This document shows, piece by piece, positions 8,611 through 16,158 of a DNA stretch of 44,646 bases. The DNA is from Bacillota bacterium (GTDB taxonomy: Bacteria > Bacillota > Clostridia > Christensenellales > Aristaeellaceae). The position numbers and the translations under genes were made by a program. How positions within the stretch are numbered: position 1 is the first letter of the stretch; every line of letters begins with the position of its first letter. A model generated the notes under the pieces. That model had not been told where the DNA came from. It saw only the letters and a list, made by a program, of their open reading frames with translations, and searched no databases. The DNA lies in contig JAFADG010000031.1 in assembly GCA_023425025.1 (NCBI GenBank), positions 1 through 44,646 of the forward strand, read 5' to 3'.

Positions 8611-8745
8611 GAGGCTTCCCCTTGAGGGGAAGCTGTCGCCGAAGGCGACTGACGAGGTGATGGCGGCAGGAAAAAACGCATGTTATCAGGATGAGACCTC
8701 ATCCGGCGCTGCGCGCCACCTTCCCCTGGAAGGGGAAGACTCTGG
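8611..8745. repeat. palindromic intergenic repeat (MITE/REP-like)
   Basis: A modular non-coding element. Hairpins in order are GCTTCCCC-TTGA-GGGGAAGC (8614-8633), GTCGCC-GAA-GGCGAC (8635-8649), GGATGAG-AC-CTCATCC (8689-8704) and finally CTTCCCCT-GGA-AGGGGAAG. The two outer hairpins are near-inverted copies of each other, so the whole unit has a terminal-inverted-repeat shape. The left hairpin recurs at 129-148. Elements of this look are common between genes in gut Clostridia (recalled from general knowledge, not searched). Confidence 0.7.
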
Positions 8746-8788
8746 CCTATAGCGCGCGACATCATCCTTCAGGCAAGAATTGCAATGC

Positions 8789-8835
8789 AAAAAGACTGTC
8801 CGAACAGCGACGTCGCCGTTCAGACAGTCTTTTTA
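8789..8835. terminator. bidirectional Rho-independent terminator
   Basis: The arms AAAAAGACTGTC and GACAGTCTTTTT flank an inner GCGAC/GTCGC pair. T runs on both strands allow it to end both the plus-strand hydrolase operon and the converging alcohol dehydrogenase gene. Confidence 0.8.
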
Positions 8836-8842
8836 TATTGCT

Positions 8843-10024
8843 TTACCTGTTCGCCATCCGGTAGATGCTCTCAATGTCCGCTTGATTCAACTGCCGGAAC
8901 ACCCCTACCAGGCGCTTGCCAAAGAAGGTGCAGGCATATGCCATCTCACTGATCACAGCTTCGCTTTGTACACCAATGCCAAGCTCCGAAAAGCAGGTGG
9001 GCATATGAAGAGAGCGGAAATAATCCACAGACTTTTCGATGCCGGCAAGGGACGCCGCCTCGTCATCCGCCTCCTGTACGCCCCACACATTGCGGGCATA
9101 GCGGGCAAAGCGCTGCACATCCGTCTTGCGGCAATAGGCCGCCCAGGAGCCCCACATGGTGGAAAGGCTGGCGCCGTGGGCCACGTCAAACCGGCCGCTG
9201 AGCTCGTGCCCCAACTGGTGAACGCCAAAATCCAGCAGTCTTCCAAGGCCCGTCAGGCCGTTGTGGGACAGGCTGCCGCACCACATGAGCTCGCTGGCCG
9301 GGCCATAGGCTTTGGGGTCCTGCATGATAAGCGTGCCGTTGCGGATGGCCACCCGCAAAAGCGCCTCGGCCAGCTCGTCGGTCAATTCATTCCCCGGGGT
9401 AGGCGAAAAATACCGGTCCAGGGTATGCATCAAAATGTCCACAACCCCGCAGGCAATTTGGTATGGCGGCAGAGTGTAGGTAAGCCCCGGATTCATGATG
9501 GCAAAACGGGGCCGGTTGAAATCCGTGGACAAGCCGCGCTTTTCGCCCGTTTCCCCATTGGTCAGCACCGCGCTGTTGCTCAGTTCGCTGCCGGCGGCGG
9601 ATATGGTAAGCACCGCGCCCACCGGCAGCGTTTTTGTAAGCTCCGCTTCCCTCTTCCAAAAGCGCCAGATGTCCGTATCCGGGTTTGCCGCGCCATGGGC
9701 GATGGCTTTGGCGGTGTCGATGGCGCTGCCGCCGCCGATGGCCAAAATAAAATCCGCCTGGAAATGAAGGGCGGCCTGCACACCGGCTCTTGCGTGGTTA
9801 AGCAGCGGATTCGGCTTCGCGCCGCCAAAGGGCAGGCAGGCGATCCCTTCTTCCTTCAGTTGGCCCAAAACAGCATCCAGCAGGCCGGATTTTTGCACGC
9901 TGCCGCCGCCGAACACCACCAGTGCCCGCGTGCCGCCGTGCCTTTTGATCAGCGCGCCGGCCTTCTTTTCCGTTTCACGGCCGAAATGTATCTCCGTAGG
10001 CGAATAATATACAAACTCTTCCAT
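8843..10024 (-). CDS. iron-containing alcohol dehydrogenase (YqhD/BdhA-like)
   Basis: A 393-residue group III alcohol dehydrogenase, predicted to reduce aldehydes or oxidise alcohols with NAD(P)H. The nucleotide-binding loop is AIGGGSAID (GGGS 97-100). The Fe/Zn ligands fit Asp196 and His200 (GVVDILMHT), His268 (FGVHQLGHE) and His282 (DVAHGASL). MEEFVYYSPTEIHFG at the N terminus is typical of the butanol dehydrogenase/YqhD branch. ATG 10024 with AAGGGAG upstream is preferred; the upstream in-frame extension is not homologous to the family. It diverges from the Gfo/Idh gene, with about 200 bases of shared promoter region. Physiological substrate not resolvable. Confidence 0.93.
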   Translation of the reverse strand: MEEFVYYSPTEIHFGRETEKKAGALIKRHGGTRALVVFGGGSVQKSGLLDAVLGQLKEEGIACLPFGGAKPNPLLNHARAGVQAALHFQADFILAIGGGSAIDTAKAIAHGAANPDTDIWRFWKREAELTKTLPVGAVLTISAAGSELSNSAVLTNGETGEKRGLSTDFNRPRFAIMNPGLTYTLPPYQIACGVVDILMHTLDRYFSPTPGNELTDELAEALLRVAIRNGTLIMQDPKAYGPASELMWCGSLSHNGLTGLGRLLDFGVHQLGHELSGRFDVAHGASLSTMWGSWAAYCRKTDVQRFARYARNVWGVQEADDEAASLAGIEKSVDYFRSLHMPTCFSELGIGVQSEAVISEMAYACTFFGKRLVGVFRQLNQADIESIYRMANR

Positions 10025-10041
10025 TTCGTAACACTCCCTTT

Positions 10042-10056
10042 TTCCAGCGGCTGGAA
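10042..10056. promoter_or_regulatory. 15-bp inverted repeat in leader of alcohol dehydrogenase
   Basis: TTCCAGC-G-GCTGGAA is a perfect odd palindrome between the presumed promoter and the start codon. It could be an operator or an RNA hairpin; no regulator is identified. Confidence 0.35.
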
Positions 10057-10091
10057 GGCAAAAAATGTCTCCTTTCCGGCCGTTTTTTGCC

Positions 10092-10100
10092 ATTGTAGCA
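10092..10100 (-). promoter_or_regulatory. extended -10 promoter of alcohol dehydrogenase
   Basis: On the minus strand this reads TGCTACAAT, an extended -10 one base off consensus. No clear -35 is present. Confidence 0.45.
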
Positions 10101-10165
10101 CAGTTTCGCAAAAAGGGACAGCCATTTTTGACACAAATACGGCCGCTTTTTGGCACAGAATTCCC

Positions 10166-10194
10166 TTGACGAAATCAGGCCATCGTGATACCCT
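10166..10194 (+). promoter_or_regulatory. putative promoter of Gfo/Idh/MocA gene
   Basis: TTGACG, 17 bases, then TACCCT preceded by TGA. The -35 is strong and the -10 hexamer is weak. Confidence 0.4.
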
Positions 10195-10228
10195 TCGCAC
10201 AGTACGGAATTTTCGGAGGGAATGTCAC

Positions 10229-11284
10229 ATGGAAAAGAAATACAGGCTTGGCTTTATCGGGTACGGCGGAATGGCCGGCTGGCATCATCAAAACCTGACC
10301 CGCGCGCCGCAAGTGATCCCCTACGGCGTTTATGATATCAACCCGGCCAGGATCAAGGTGGGCGAGGAAAAGGGCCTCAAGGGCTATGAGAGCAGCCAGG
10401 CGCTTTTGGGCGACCCCGCCATCGATATCGTGCTGGTGGCCACGCCCAACAACTTTCACGCGGAGTATTCCATCGCCGCCATGCGGGCCGGCAAAAACGT
10501 AATCAGCGAAAAGCCGGTGACCATGAACTCCGATGAGCTTTTGCGGGTGATGGCTGTCGCCCGTGAAACCGGCAAGCAGTTTTCCGTGCATCAAAACCGC
10601 CGCTGGGACAAGGATTACCTGACTGTGCGCAAAGCCATCGAGGACGATCTGATTGGCGCGCCGTACCTGATCAAGTCCTACGTGCTGGGCTCCAGGGGCA
10701 TTCCCGAAGGCTGGCGCACCCACAAGGTGGCCGGCGGCGGCATGATGCTGGACTGGGGCGTGCACCTCATTGACCAGCTGCTGCAGATGATTGCAAAGCC
10801 CGTCGTCAAGGTCCATGCCAGGATGCAGCACGTGACCTTCACCGAAGTGGACGAAGGCTTTACCGTAGCCCTTCACTTTGAAAACGGCCCCGTGGCCATG
10901 GTGGAAGTGGATACCTCCTGCTTTGTCAGTCAGGGCCGGTGGCATGTGCGCGGCGGCAAGGGCACTTTGGTTGTGGATAACTGGGACGCCGAAGGCAAAA
11001 TTGTCCGCGCCAAGGATATGAAGACCCAGTGGGAGGAAGAAATCGTTTATACCTCCGCCGGGCCCACCAAGACCATGGCGCCCCGCTCCAGCTTTACCAG
11101 CGAGGAATTGCCCCTGCCCGTCGTCAGCGCCGACTGGATGCAGTATTATCACAACTATGTGGCTGCCCTGGAAGGGAAAGAGCCCCTCTTTGTGAAGCCT
11201 GAGGAAGCCCTGCGCGTGATGCGGGTCATGGAAGCCACCTTTGAAAGCGAACGGACCGGGCAGGCTGTGGAAGTCAGGATCTGA
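10229..11284 (+). CDS. Gfo/Idh/MocA-family oxidoreductase
   Basis: A 351-residue NAD(P)-dependent dehydrogenase, probably acting on a sugar, sugar acid or inositol. The Rossmann segment LGFIGYGGMAGWHH is at residues 7-20. The conserved EKPVTM (catalytic Lys95) is at 94-99. The C-terminal alpha/beta domain contains GGGMMLDWGVHLIDQLL, where Asp and His fit the family's catalytic positions. GGAGGG lies eight bases before the ATG at 10229; the longer open frame upstream is only the antisense of the alcohol dehydrogenase. A strong terminator follows. Substrate cannot be assigned. Confidence 0.92.
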   Translation: MEKKYRLGFIGYGGMAGWHHQNLTRAPQVIPYGVYDINPARIKVGEEKGLKGYESSQALLGDPAIDIVLVATPNNFHAEYSIAAMRAGKNVISEKPVTMNSDELLRVMAVARETGKQFSVHQNRRWDKDYLTVRKAIEDDLIGAPYLIKSYVLGSRGIPEGWRTHKVAGGGMMLDWGVHLIDQLLQMIAKPVVKVHARMQHVTFTEVDEGFTVALHFENGPVAMVEVDTSCFVSQGRWHVRGGKGTLVVDNWDAEGKIVRAKDMKTQWEEEIVYTSAGPTKTMAPRSSFTSEELPLPVVSADWMQYYHNYVAALEGKEPLFVKPEEALRVMRVMEATFESERTGQAVEVRI

Positions 11285-11308
11285 CGCTGTTCTTACAGGC
11301 CCAAAATC

Positions 11309-11344
11309 AAGCAGAGGCAGGTTTCTTCCCGCCTCTGCTTTTTC
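11309..11344. terminator. Rho-independent terminator (convergent)
   Basis: AAGCAGAGGC and GCCTCTGCTT form a 10-bp stem followed by T residues on the plus strand. On the minus strand it sits directly after the cphA stop and could also serve there. Confidence 0.8.
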
Positions 11345-11345
11345 G

Positions 11346-13961
11346 TTATATTTTCACGGCCCTGCCATGATGCTGCGCCGTGATCACAGCTTTCAACGGT
11401 TCAAACTTTTCGTAGAACACGGCGATAAAATCTCCCGGCTGAGCCTGCGCAATCGCTTTGCCCAGGGCGTCTTCTTCCTTCAGGCAGACCTCCAATTCCA
11501 ATTGGGGGTTTTTGCTTTTCCTTGCCGCCTTCTGCAAAATTGCCGCGACCTCGCCAGGCGCCCTGCCCCGAAGGTCGGCATCCTCCTTGATGATCAGCTT
11601 TTGAAAGTGCTGGCCGCATAGCGCGCCGACCTTTTTCACAGATTCGTCCTGCCTGTCGCCTGGCACGCCGATGACGCCCACCAGCCGCTTGGCGTTCTGC
11701 TTTTTCAGAAAATCGATCACCTGGCTGTAGCCGGCGATGTTGTGGCCGTAATCCAGCATCACCTTGACGCTGCCGATTTCAAAGATATTGAAGCGCCCTG
11801 GGTTATCCTCCCCATTGGGCCGGAAGGAGGCAAGCCCCTGGCGTATTTGGCTTTCCGGTATGCCAAGGCCCAGCAGCGCGGCGGCCGCCGCCAGGGCGTT
11901 TTCCACATTGCAGGCGGCGGTGCCCCTTAGGGTGATGGGTATATCCTCCACCCGGCACAGGATGGTTGTCTTGCCCAGGTATTGGGCATATAGCCCGCCC
12001 TGATGGGACCAGACCGCGTTGCCGCCCTGTTTTAAATGCTCTTTTAGAAGAACGCTGTCCTGATCCCTGGAGAACATGAGCACATTGCAGCGCACGCGCT
12101 TTAAAAAGTAGGGCGTCATTTTGTCATCGGCGTTGAGTACCGCGCTGCCCCATGGCTTGACCGCCTCCACCACCAGGGATTTCACGTGCGCCAAATCCTC
12201 CAGCGTTTCAATGCCGTCCTGGCCCAGATGATCCTCGCTGATATTGGTGATCACGCCTACATCCGCCAGGTCGTAGCCCAGCCCCCGGCGCACGATGCCG
12301 CCCCGGGCCGTTTCCAGCACAGCGGCCTCGGTATCCGGATGGGAAAGCACAATGCTGGCGCTCACCGCCCCGGTATTGTCGCCGGGCAGCAGGCACTCCT
12401 CCCCCAGATATACGCCGCTGGTGGTGGTTATGCCAACCTTGATGCCGGACAGCGCAATGGTGTGGGCGATCAGCCTGGTTACCGTGGTTTTGCCGTTGGT
12501 GCCCGTCACGGCGCAGAGGGGCACGGTATAGGGCATGCCCGGCGGGTAGAGCATATCCATGATATCCTTGGCCACAGGCGCCGGCGTGCCTTCAGAAGGC
12601 ATCAAATGCATCCGAAGCCCCGGCCCGGCATTGACTTCCAACACGGCCCCGCCGTTTTCGCAAAGCGGCACGGAAAGGTCCGGGGAGCAGATGTCCACCC
12701 CCGCGATATCCAGCCCCAAGGCCTTGGCGGCCCTGACCGCAAGCCTCGCGTTCTCCGGGTGTATTTGGTCCTGGCAGGACGCGGCGGTACCGCCGGTGCT
12801 GAGGTTCGCGTTTTTGCGCAGATATACGGCAGCGCCGCTTTCAGGTACAGAATCGGGGTTCAGCCCAGCCTCCGCCAGCACGGCCAGCGCCGCATCGTCC
12901 AGCTCAATTTTTGTAAGGGGCTTGGTGTGATCCTCCCCCCGCAGCGGGTTCTCGTTTTCCCGGTCCACCAATTGGCGTACAGTGCTTTGGCCGTCGCCCA
13001 CCACCCTCGGCGGCAGCCTGCGGGCCGCGGCGGATACCTTGTCCCCCACTACCAGCACTCTAAAATCCTGGCCGGTGATATGCTTTTCCACCACAGCGGC
13101 GGAGCTGAAGGATACGGCCAGTTTAAAGGCCTCCGGCACGCCCTCCCGGCCTTGTATGTTCAGTGTCACGCCGTTGCCATGGTTGCTGTCGTAGGGCTTA
13201 ATGACCACCGGATAGCCGATTTCCCCGGCATAGCGCAGCGCGCTGCCTATCGAATAGGCGATTTCCCCCGCGGGAACGGGTACGCCGTGGCGGCGCAGAA
13301 GCTCCTTGGTCAAATGCTTGTCGCCGGCGATGTTTACCGCGATGCAGCTTGGCTTGTCGGTGAGGGCCGCTTCCATGCGGCGTACAAACTTGCCGTACCC
13401 AAACTGCAAAAGGCTGTCGTTGCCCAGCCGCGTTACGGGGATGCCCCGCTTTTGCGCCTCGTCATACAGCGCTTTGGTGCTGGGGCCAAGATCCGTGCGG
13501 GAGGCCAGCAGGGCCAGCTCCTTGATCACCGGCTGCAGGCTGGGCGTCTTCCCCTCAAACAGCGCGTTGAAAAGATTGACGACCGCCTTGCCGCAGGCCA
13601 CGGCCACCTGCTCGTTTACGTACCTGTATACGATATAGTAGCAGGGTTCGTCGCCCTCCTGGCGGGTGATGCCAAAGCCCACATTGTAGCCCAGCATATT
13701 TTGCAGTTCCAGTATGGCGTGCTCCGCCACATGGCAGGGATATGTCCCCTCGCAGAGGCGCTTGACAAATCCGCCCTCCTCGCCGATACCGCAGCGGTGG
13801 GTTTTCAAACCAGGAAATAATGAAAGCAGTTTATCGTTGAACCCCTCTGCAGCACTGGTCGGGGCATGCTGCTCCTCCTTCAACTCCACCGTCAGCTTGA
13901 TAACGGGCCGCATGCAGTATACATTGCGGCCCCTGAAGATGCGGATATCCTTGATCTCCAT
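11346..13961 (-). CDS. cphA: cyanophycin synthetase
   Basis: An 871-residue enzyme that builds cyanophycin (multi-L-arginyl-poly-L-aspartate), a nitrogen reserve, by ATP-driven addition of Asp to the backbone and Arg to side chains. Domain order is canonical. First is an N-terminal domain (1-160). Next is an ATP-grasp domain (about 215-475) with YPVVIKPYDSNHGNGVTLN and the LEVNAGPGLRMHL metal/ATP site. Last is a Mur-ligase-like domain starting at the P-loop AVTGTNGKTTVTRLI (485-497), with the ARGGIVRRGLGYD region behind it. Length matches the usual 870-900. GGGAGG lies nine bases before the ATG. It is the last gene of the iadA-cphB-cphA unit, 21 bases after cphB. No disruption of catalytic motifs is visible. 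Confidence 0.97.
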   Translation of the reverse strand: MEIKDIRIFRGRNVYCMRPVIKLTVELKEEQHAPTSAAEGFNDKLLSLFPGLKTHRCGIGEEGGFVKRLCEGTYPCHVAEHAILELQNMLGYNVGFGITRQEGDEPCYYIVYRYVNEQVAVACGKAVVNLFNALFEGKTPSLQPVIKELALLASRTDLGPSTKALYDEAQKRGIPVTRLGNDSLLQFGYGKFVRRMEAALTDKPSCIAVNIAGDKHLTKELLRRHGVPVPAGEIAYSIGSALRYAGEIGYPVVIKPYDSNHGNGVTLNIQGREGVPEAFKLAVSFSSAAVVEKHITGQDFRVLVVGDKVSAAARRLPPRVVGDGQSTVRQLVDRENENPLRGEDHTKPLTKIELDDAALAVLAEAGLNPDSVPESGAAVYLRKNANLSTGGTAASCQDQIHPENARLAVRAAKALGLDIAGVDICSPDLSVPLCENGGAVLEVNAGPGLRMHLMPSEGTPAPVAKDIMDMLYPPGMPYTVPLCAVTGTNGKTTVTRLIAHTIALSGIKVGITTTSGVYLGEECLLPGDNTGAVSASIVLSHPDTEAAVLETARGGIVRRGLGYDLADVGVITNISEDHLGQDGIETLEDLAHVKSLVVEAVKPWGSAVLNADDKMTPYFLKRVRCNVLMFSRDQDSVLLKEHLKQGGNAVWSHQGGLYAQYLGKTTILCRVEDIPITLRGTAACNVENALAAAAALLGLGIPESQIRQGLASFRPNGEDNPGRFNIFEIGSVKVMLDYGHNIAGYSQVIDFLKKQNAKRLVGVIGVPGDRQDESVKKVGALCGQHFQKLIIKEDADLRGRAPGEVAAILQKAARKSKNPQLELEVCLKEEDALGKAIAQAQPGDFIAVFYEKFEPLKAVITAQHHGRAVKI

Positions 13962-13982
13962 GCTTTGGCGCCTCCCGGCTGA

Positions 13983-14801
13983 TCATGCATTCATATTTGG
14001 CGGTATGATGGCGCGGTTTTTCATATCAAAGCCATAGCCCCGCGGCAGAATGTGCAGCGTCACGCCGGCAATGGCCAGTATCTCATCGGGCTTTAGTTCG
14101 GATACATTGGCATGGCTGATGCTCCTGCCGTCGATGACGGTGACGGCGTTGGTGCCCAGCACCTGAAAATGGCTGTCGGGGTAGACGTGGATGGCCGTGT
14201 CCTCATCAATACCCACGCCCAGGGTATGGGGGTTCTCGGCCACGCCGATGAGCAGCCTTCCCAGCCGGCCCCGCTGGGCAAAGTGCTGATCCACGATCAC
14301 CTGCTCCAGCAGCCCCAGGCCCGGCGCCATCTTCAACGTGCACTTGCGGGCCGGGTCGTTGTTCAGCCCGTCCGTGATCATGGTGCTGCAAACCACCGAT
14401 GCTCCGGCGCTGGTGCCGGCCACCACCGCGCCGTTTCTAAAGGCCTGCTGCAGCGCTTCCTCCGCTTGGGTGCCGCCCAGGATGCTGGTAATGCGAAGCT
14501 GGTCGCCCCCCGTAAAAAAGATGCCCGTCGCCTCCCGGATCATTTGGGCGAAGGCCGGATCACCCGCCTCCTGCCTGGTCTGGATGTCGGCCACCTGTAC
14601 GGATGGTATGCCAAGGCCGGTGAACAGCGTGCGGTAGGTCTCTCCCAGCTCCTTGGGCGATTGGCTGGCGGTGGCAATGATCACCATCCGGCCCTTTTCG
14701 CCCCCGCAGGCGTTTGCCGCGGCATGAAGGATTTCCTTGGCCCCCTGCTTGTCCTCCGCGCCGCCGATAATGATCAGGTTCCCGTTTGTTTTGCCGTCCA
14801 C
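13983..14801 (-). CDS. cphB: cyanophycinase
   Basis: A 272-residue serine-type exopeptidase of family S51 that cuts cyanophycin to beta-Asp-Arg dipeptides. The nucleophile is Ser131 in VAGTSAGAS, at the same place as in characterised CphB. Nearby GGDQLR and the later GVGIDEDTAI segment are also family features. There is no signal peptide, so it is an intracellular enzyme. The start is GTG at 14801 with AGGAGG seven bases upstream. It lies between iadA and cphA on the same strand, so synthesis and breakdown genes are co-transcribed. Assignment is supported both by motif and by context. Confidence 0.96.
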   Translation of the reverse strand: MDGKTNGNLIIIGGAEDKQGAKEILHAAANACGGEKGRMVIIATASQSPKELGETYRTLFTGLGIPSVQVADIQTRQEAGDPAFAQMIREATGIFFTGGDQLRITSILGGTQAEEALQQAFRNGAVVAGTSAGASVVCSTMITDGLNNDPARKCTLKMAPGLGLLEQVIVDQHFAQRGRLGRLLIGVAENPHTLGVGIDEDTAIHVYPDSHFQVLGTNAVTVIDGRSISHANVSELKPDEILAIAGVTLHILPRGYGFDMKNRAIIPPNMNA

Positions 14802-14861
14802 CGCACCGCCTCCTGATCCGCTTTGATATTCTCTCCCGGCATCTTACTATCATACCGGCGG

Positions 14862-16001
14862 TCACGCTTCATATTTTCCCTTTATCAGGCATTCGCCGCC
14901 GCGTATGAAAAGCTTTCCCTTCAAAATCAAATGAACAACAGACAGGTCGTCTTTTTTCAGCATCAGCACATCCGCGTCGCTGCCAGGCGCCAAAGCGCCC
15001 TTCCGGGGATGCAGCTTCAGCCTATCGGCCGGGTTTTTCGTGACCATCGCAAGCGCCGTCTCCAAGGGGATGGCTTTTTCGCGAACACAGGAAACAACAT
15101 CCTTGAACAGGCTGTCCGCATGGCCCCGGCCATCCGGGCTTTGGGGATTGCTGCCGCCGGCGTCGGAGGAAAGGGTGATCTGTCCGGGCTTGATGCCTGC
15201 GGCCAGCAGCAGCCTTGCCGCCTCCGGCAGGGTGTGGCCCGTTTGATCCGTTTCCCCGGCGGTCAAATCCAGATACCCGCCCTTTTGGCCATAGCGAAGG
15301 GCGTCTTCGAAAAGCGGCTTGTTGCGGTTTAGGTGAGTGGGCACAAACATGGAAATGGGAAAATTGCTTTCCTCCACCAGGTCGACAAGCGGCGCAAGTC
15401 CTTTTTTTCCGTCGCCCACATGCAGGTGCAGGATACCGGCCTTGCCGCCGATCATGCCGCCCAGCTTCACCTCCCAGGCCAGTTCCCGAAGCCTTTCCAG
15501 GCTGGGATGGGAGGAACGGTAATCGGAGATGGCCACCTCCCCCGCACCTATCACCTTGTCAATAAAGGCGATATCATTAAGTACTTTGCCGGTCAGCGTA
15601 TCGGTGGGCAGGCCGTAGCTGCCGGTATAAATGACGGTGCTTAAGCCCTCCGCCTCCAGCGCCCGCGCCTTGGCCAGCAGGGAAGCCACGCTCCGCGTAA
15701 CGCCGTCGGCGCCGAGCAGCCCCGCCGCCGTTCCCACGCCGGCTTTTGTCAGCTGCGTCAGCGTCATCTCCGGTACCCGGCTTTGCGGGCCTTCCTCCCC
15801 GCCGCCGCCGGTGATGTGCACGTGCTGGTCCACAAAAGCTGGGCAGACTATCAGCCCGGCGCAATCGAGCACCTGCACTTCATACTCGGACAAGGCGGGG
15901 ATATGCTGCCGCATAAACAGAATTTTTTCCGGCGACAGCAAAAGATCCATTTGCCCCATAGGTTCCGGCGCGTACACTTCCCCGCCCGTCAAAAGCAGCA
16001 T
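14862..16001 (-). CDS. iadA: isoaspartyl dipeptidase
   Basis: A 379-residue amidohydrolase that hydrolyses beta-aspartyl dipeptides; here it would split the beta-Asp-Arg released by CphB into Asp and Arg. The binuclear metal site is visible: HxH (His60, His62) in FVDQHVHITGGGGEE with Glu69 following, LHLHVGDG and PTHLNRNKP for the next histidines, and LSSDAGGS for the catalytic Asp. ATG 16001 has GGGGAGGG upstream; the longer frame is unsupported. It is the first gene of the cyanophycin unit, 60 bases before cphB. No clear promoter could be picked in the spacer facing the divergent FAD/Rieske gene. Confidence 0.94.
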   Translation of the reverse strand: MLLLTGGEVYAPEPMGQMDLLLSPEKILFMRQHIPALSEYEVQVLDCAGLIVCPAFVDQHVHITGGGGEEGPQSRVPEMTLTQLTKAGVGTAAGLLGADGVTRSVASLLAKARALEAEGLSTVIYTGSYGLPTDTLTGKVLNDIAFIDKVIGAGEVAISDYRSSHPSLERLRELAWEVKLGGMIGGKAGILHLHVGDGKKGLAPLVDLVEESNFPISMFVPTHLNRNKPLFEDALRYGQKGGYLDLTAGETDQTGHTLPEAARLLLAAGIKPGQITLSSDAGGSNPQSPDGRGHADSLFKDVVSCVREKAIPLETALAMVTKNPADRLKLHPRKGALAPGSDADVLMLKKDDLSVVHLILKGKLFIRGGECLIKGKYEA

Positions 16002-16158
16002 GGTTTCCCTCCCCGTATGAAGCTTTGCTTCCTTGCTAGAATGGCCGGAAAAGAAACGCTTCATCATGGAATCTGGCGGACAAATTGGCAGCACTTCCTG
16101 TCTTATTCAGGTGAAAAACGGACAATCTAGGAAGGAAAGCAATTAAAGGAGCAGCATC

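Noticed and set aside
8780..10228. Upstream extension of the Gfo/Idh frame on the plus strand
   Set aside because: It reads through the antisense of the alcohol dehydrogenase. The ribosome site and family start are at 10229.
12186..13820. Long open frame (over 540 codons) on the plus strand
   Set aside because: It is the antisense of cphA in a GC-rich gene; it has no ribosome site, an Arg/His/Gly-rich composition and no recognisable domain, while the minus-strand protein is a complete cyanophycin synthetase.
16002..16158. Promoters in the iadA/FAD-Rieske spacer
   Set aside because: A TTGGCA is present at 16085-16090 but no acceptable -10 at proper spacing was found on either strand, so none is annotated.
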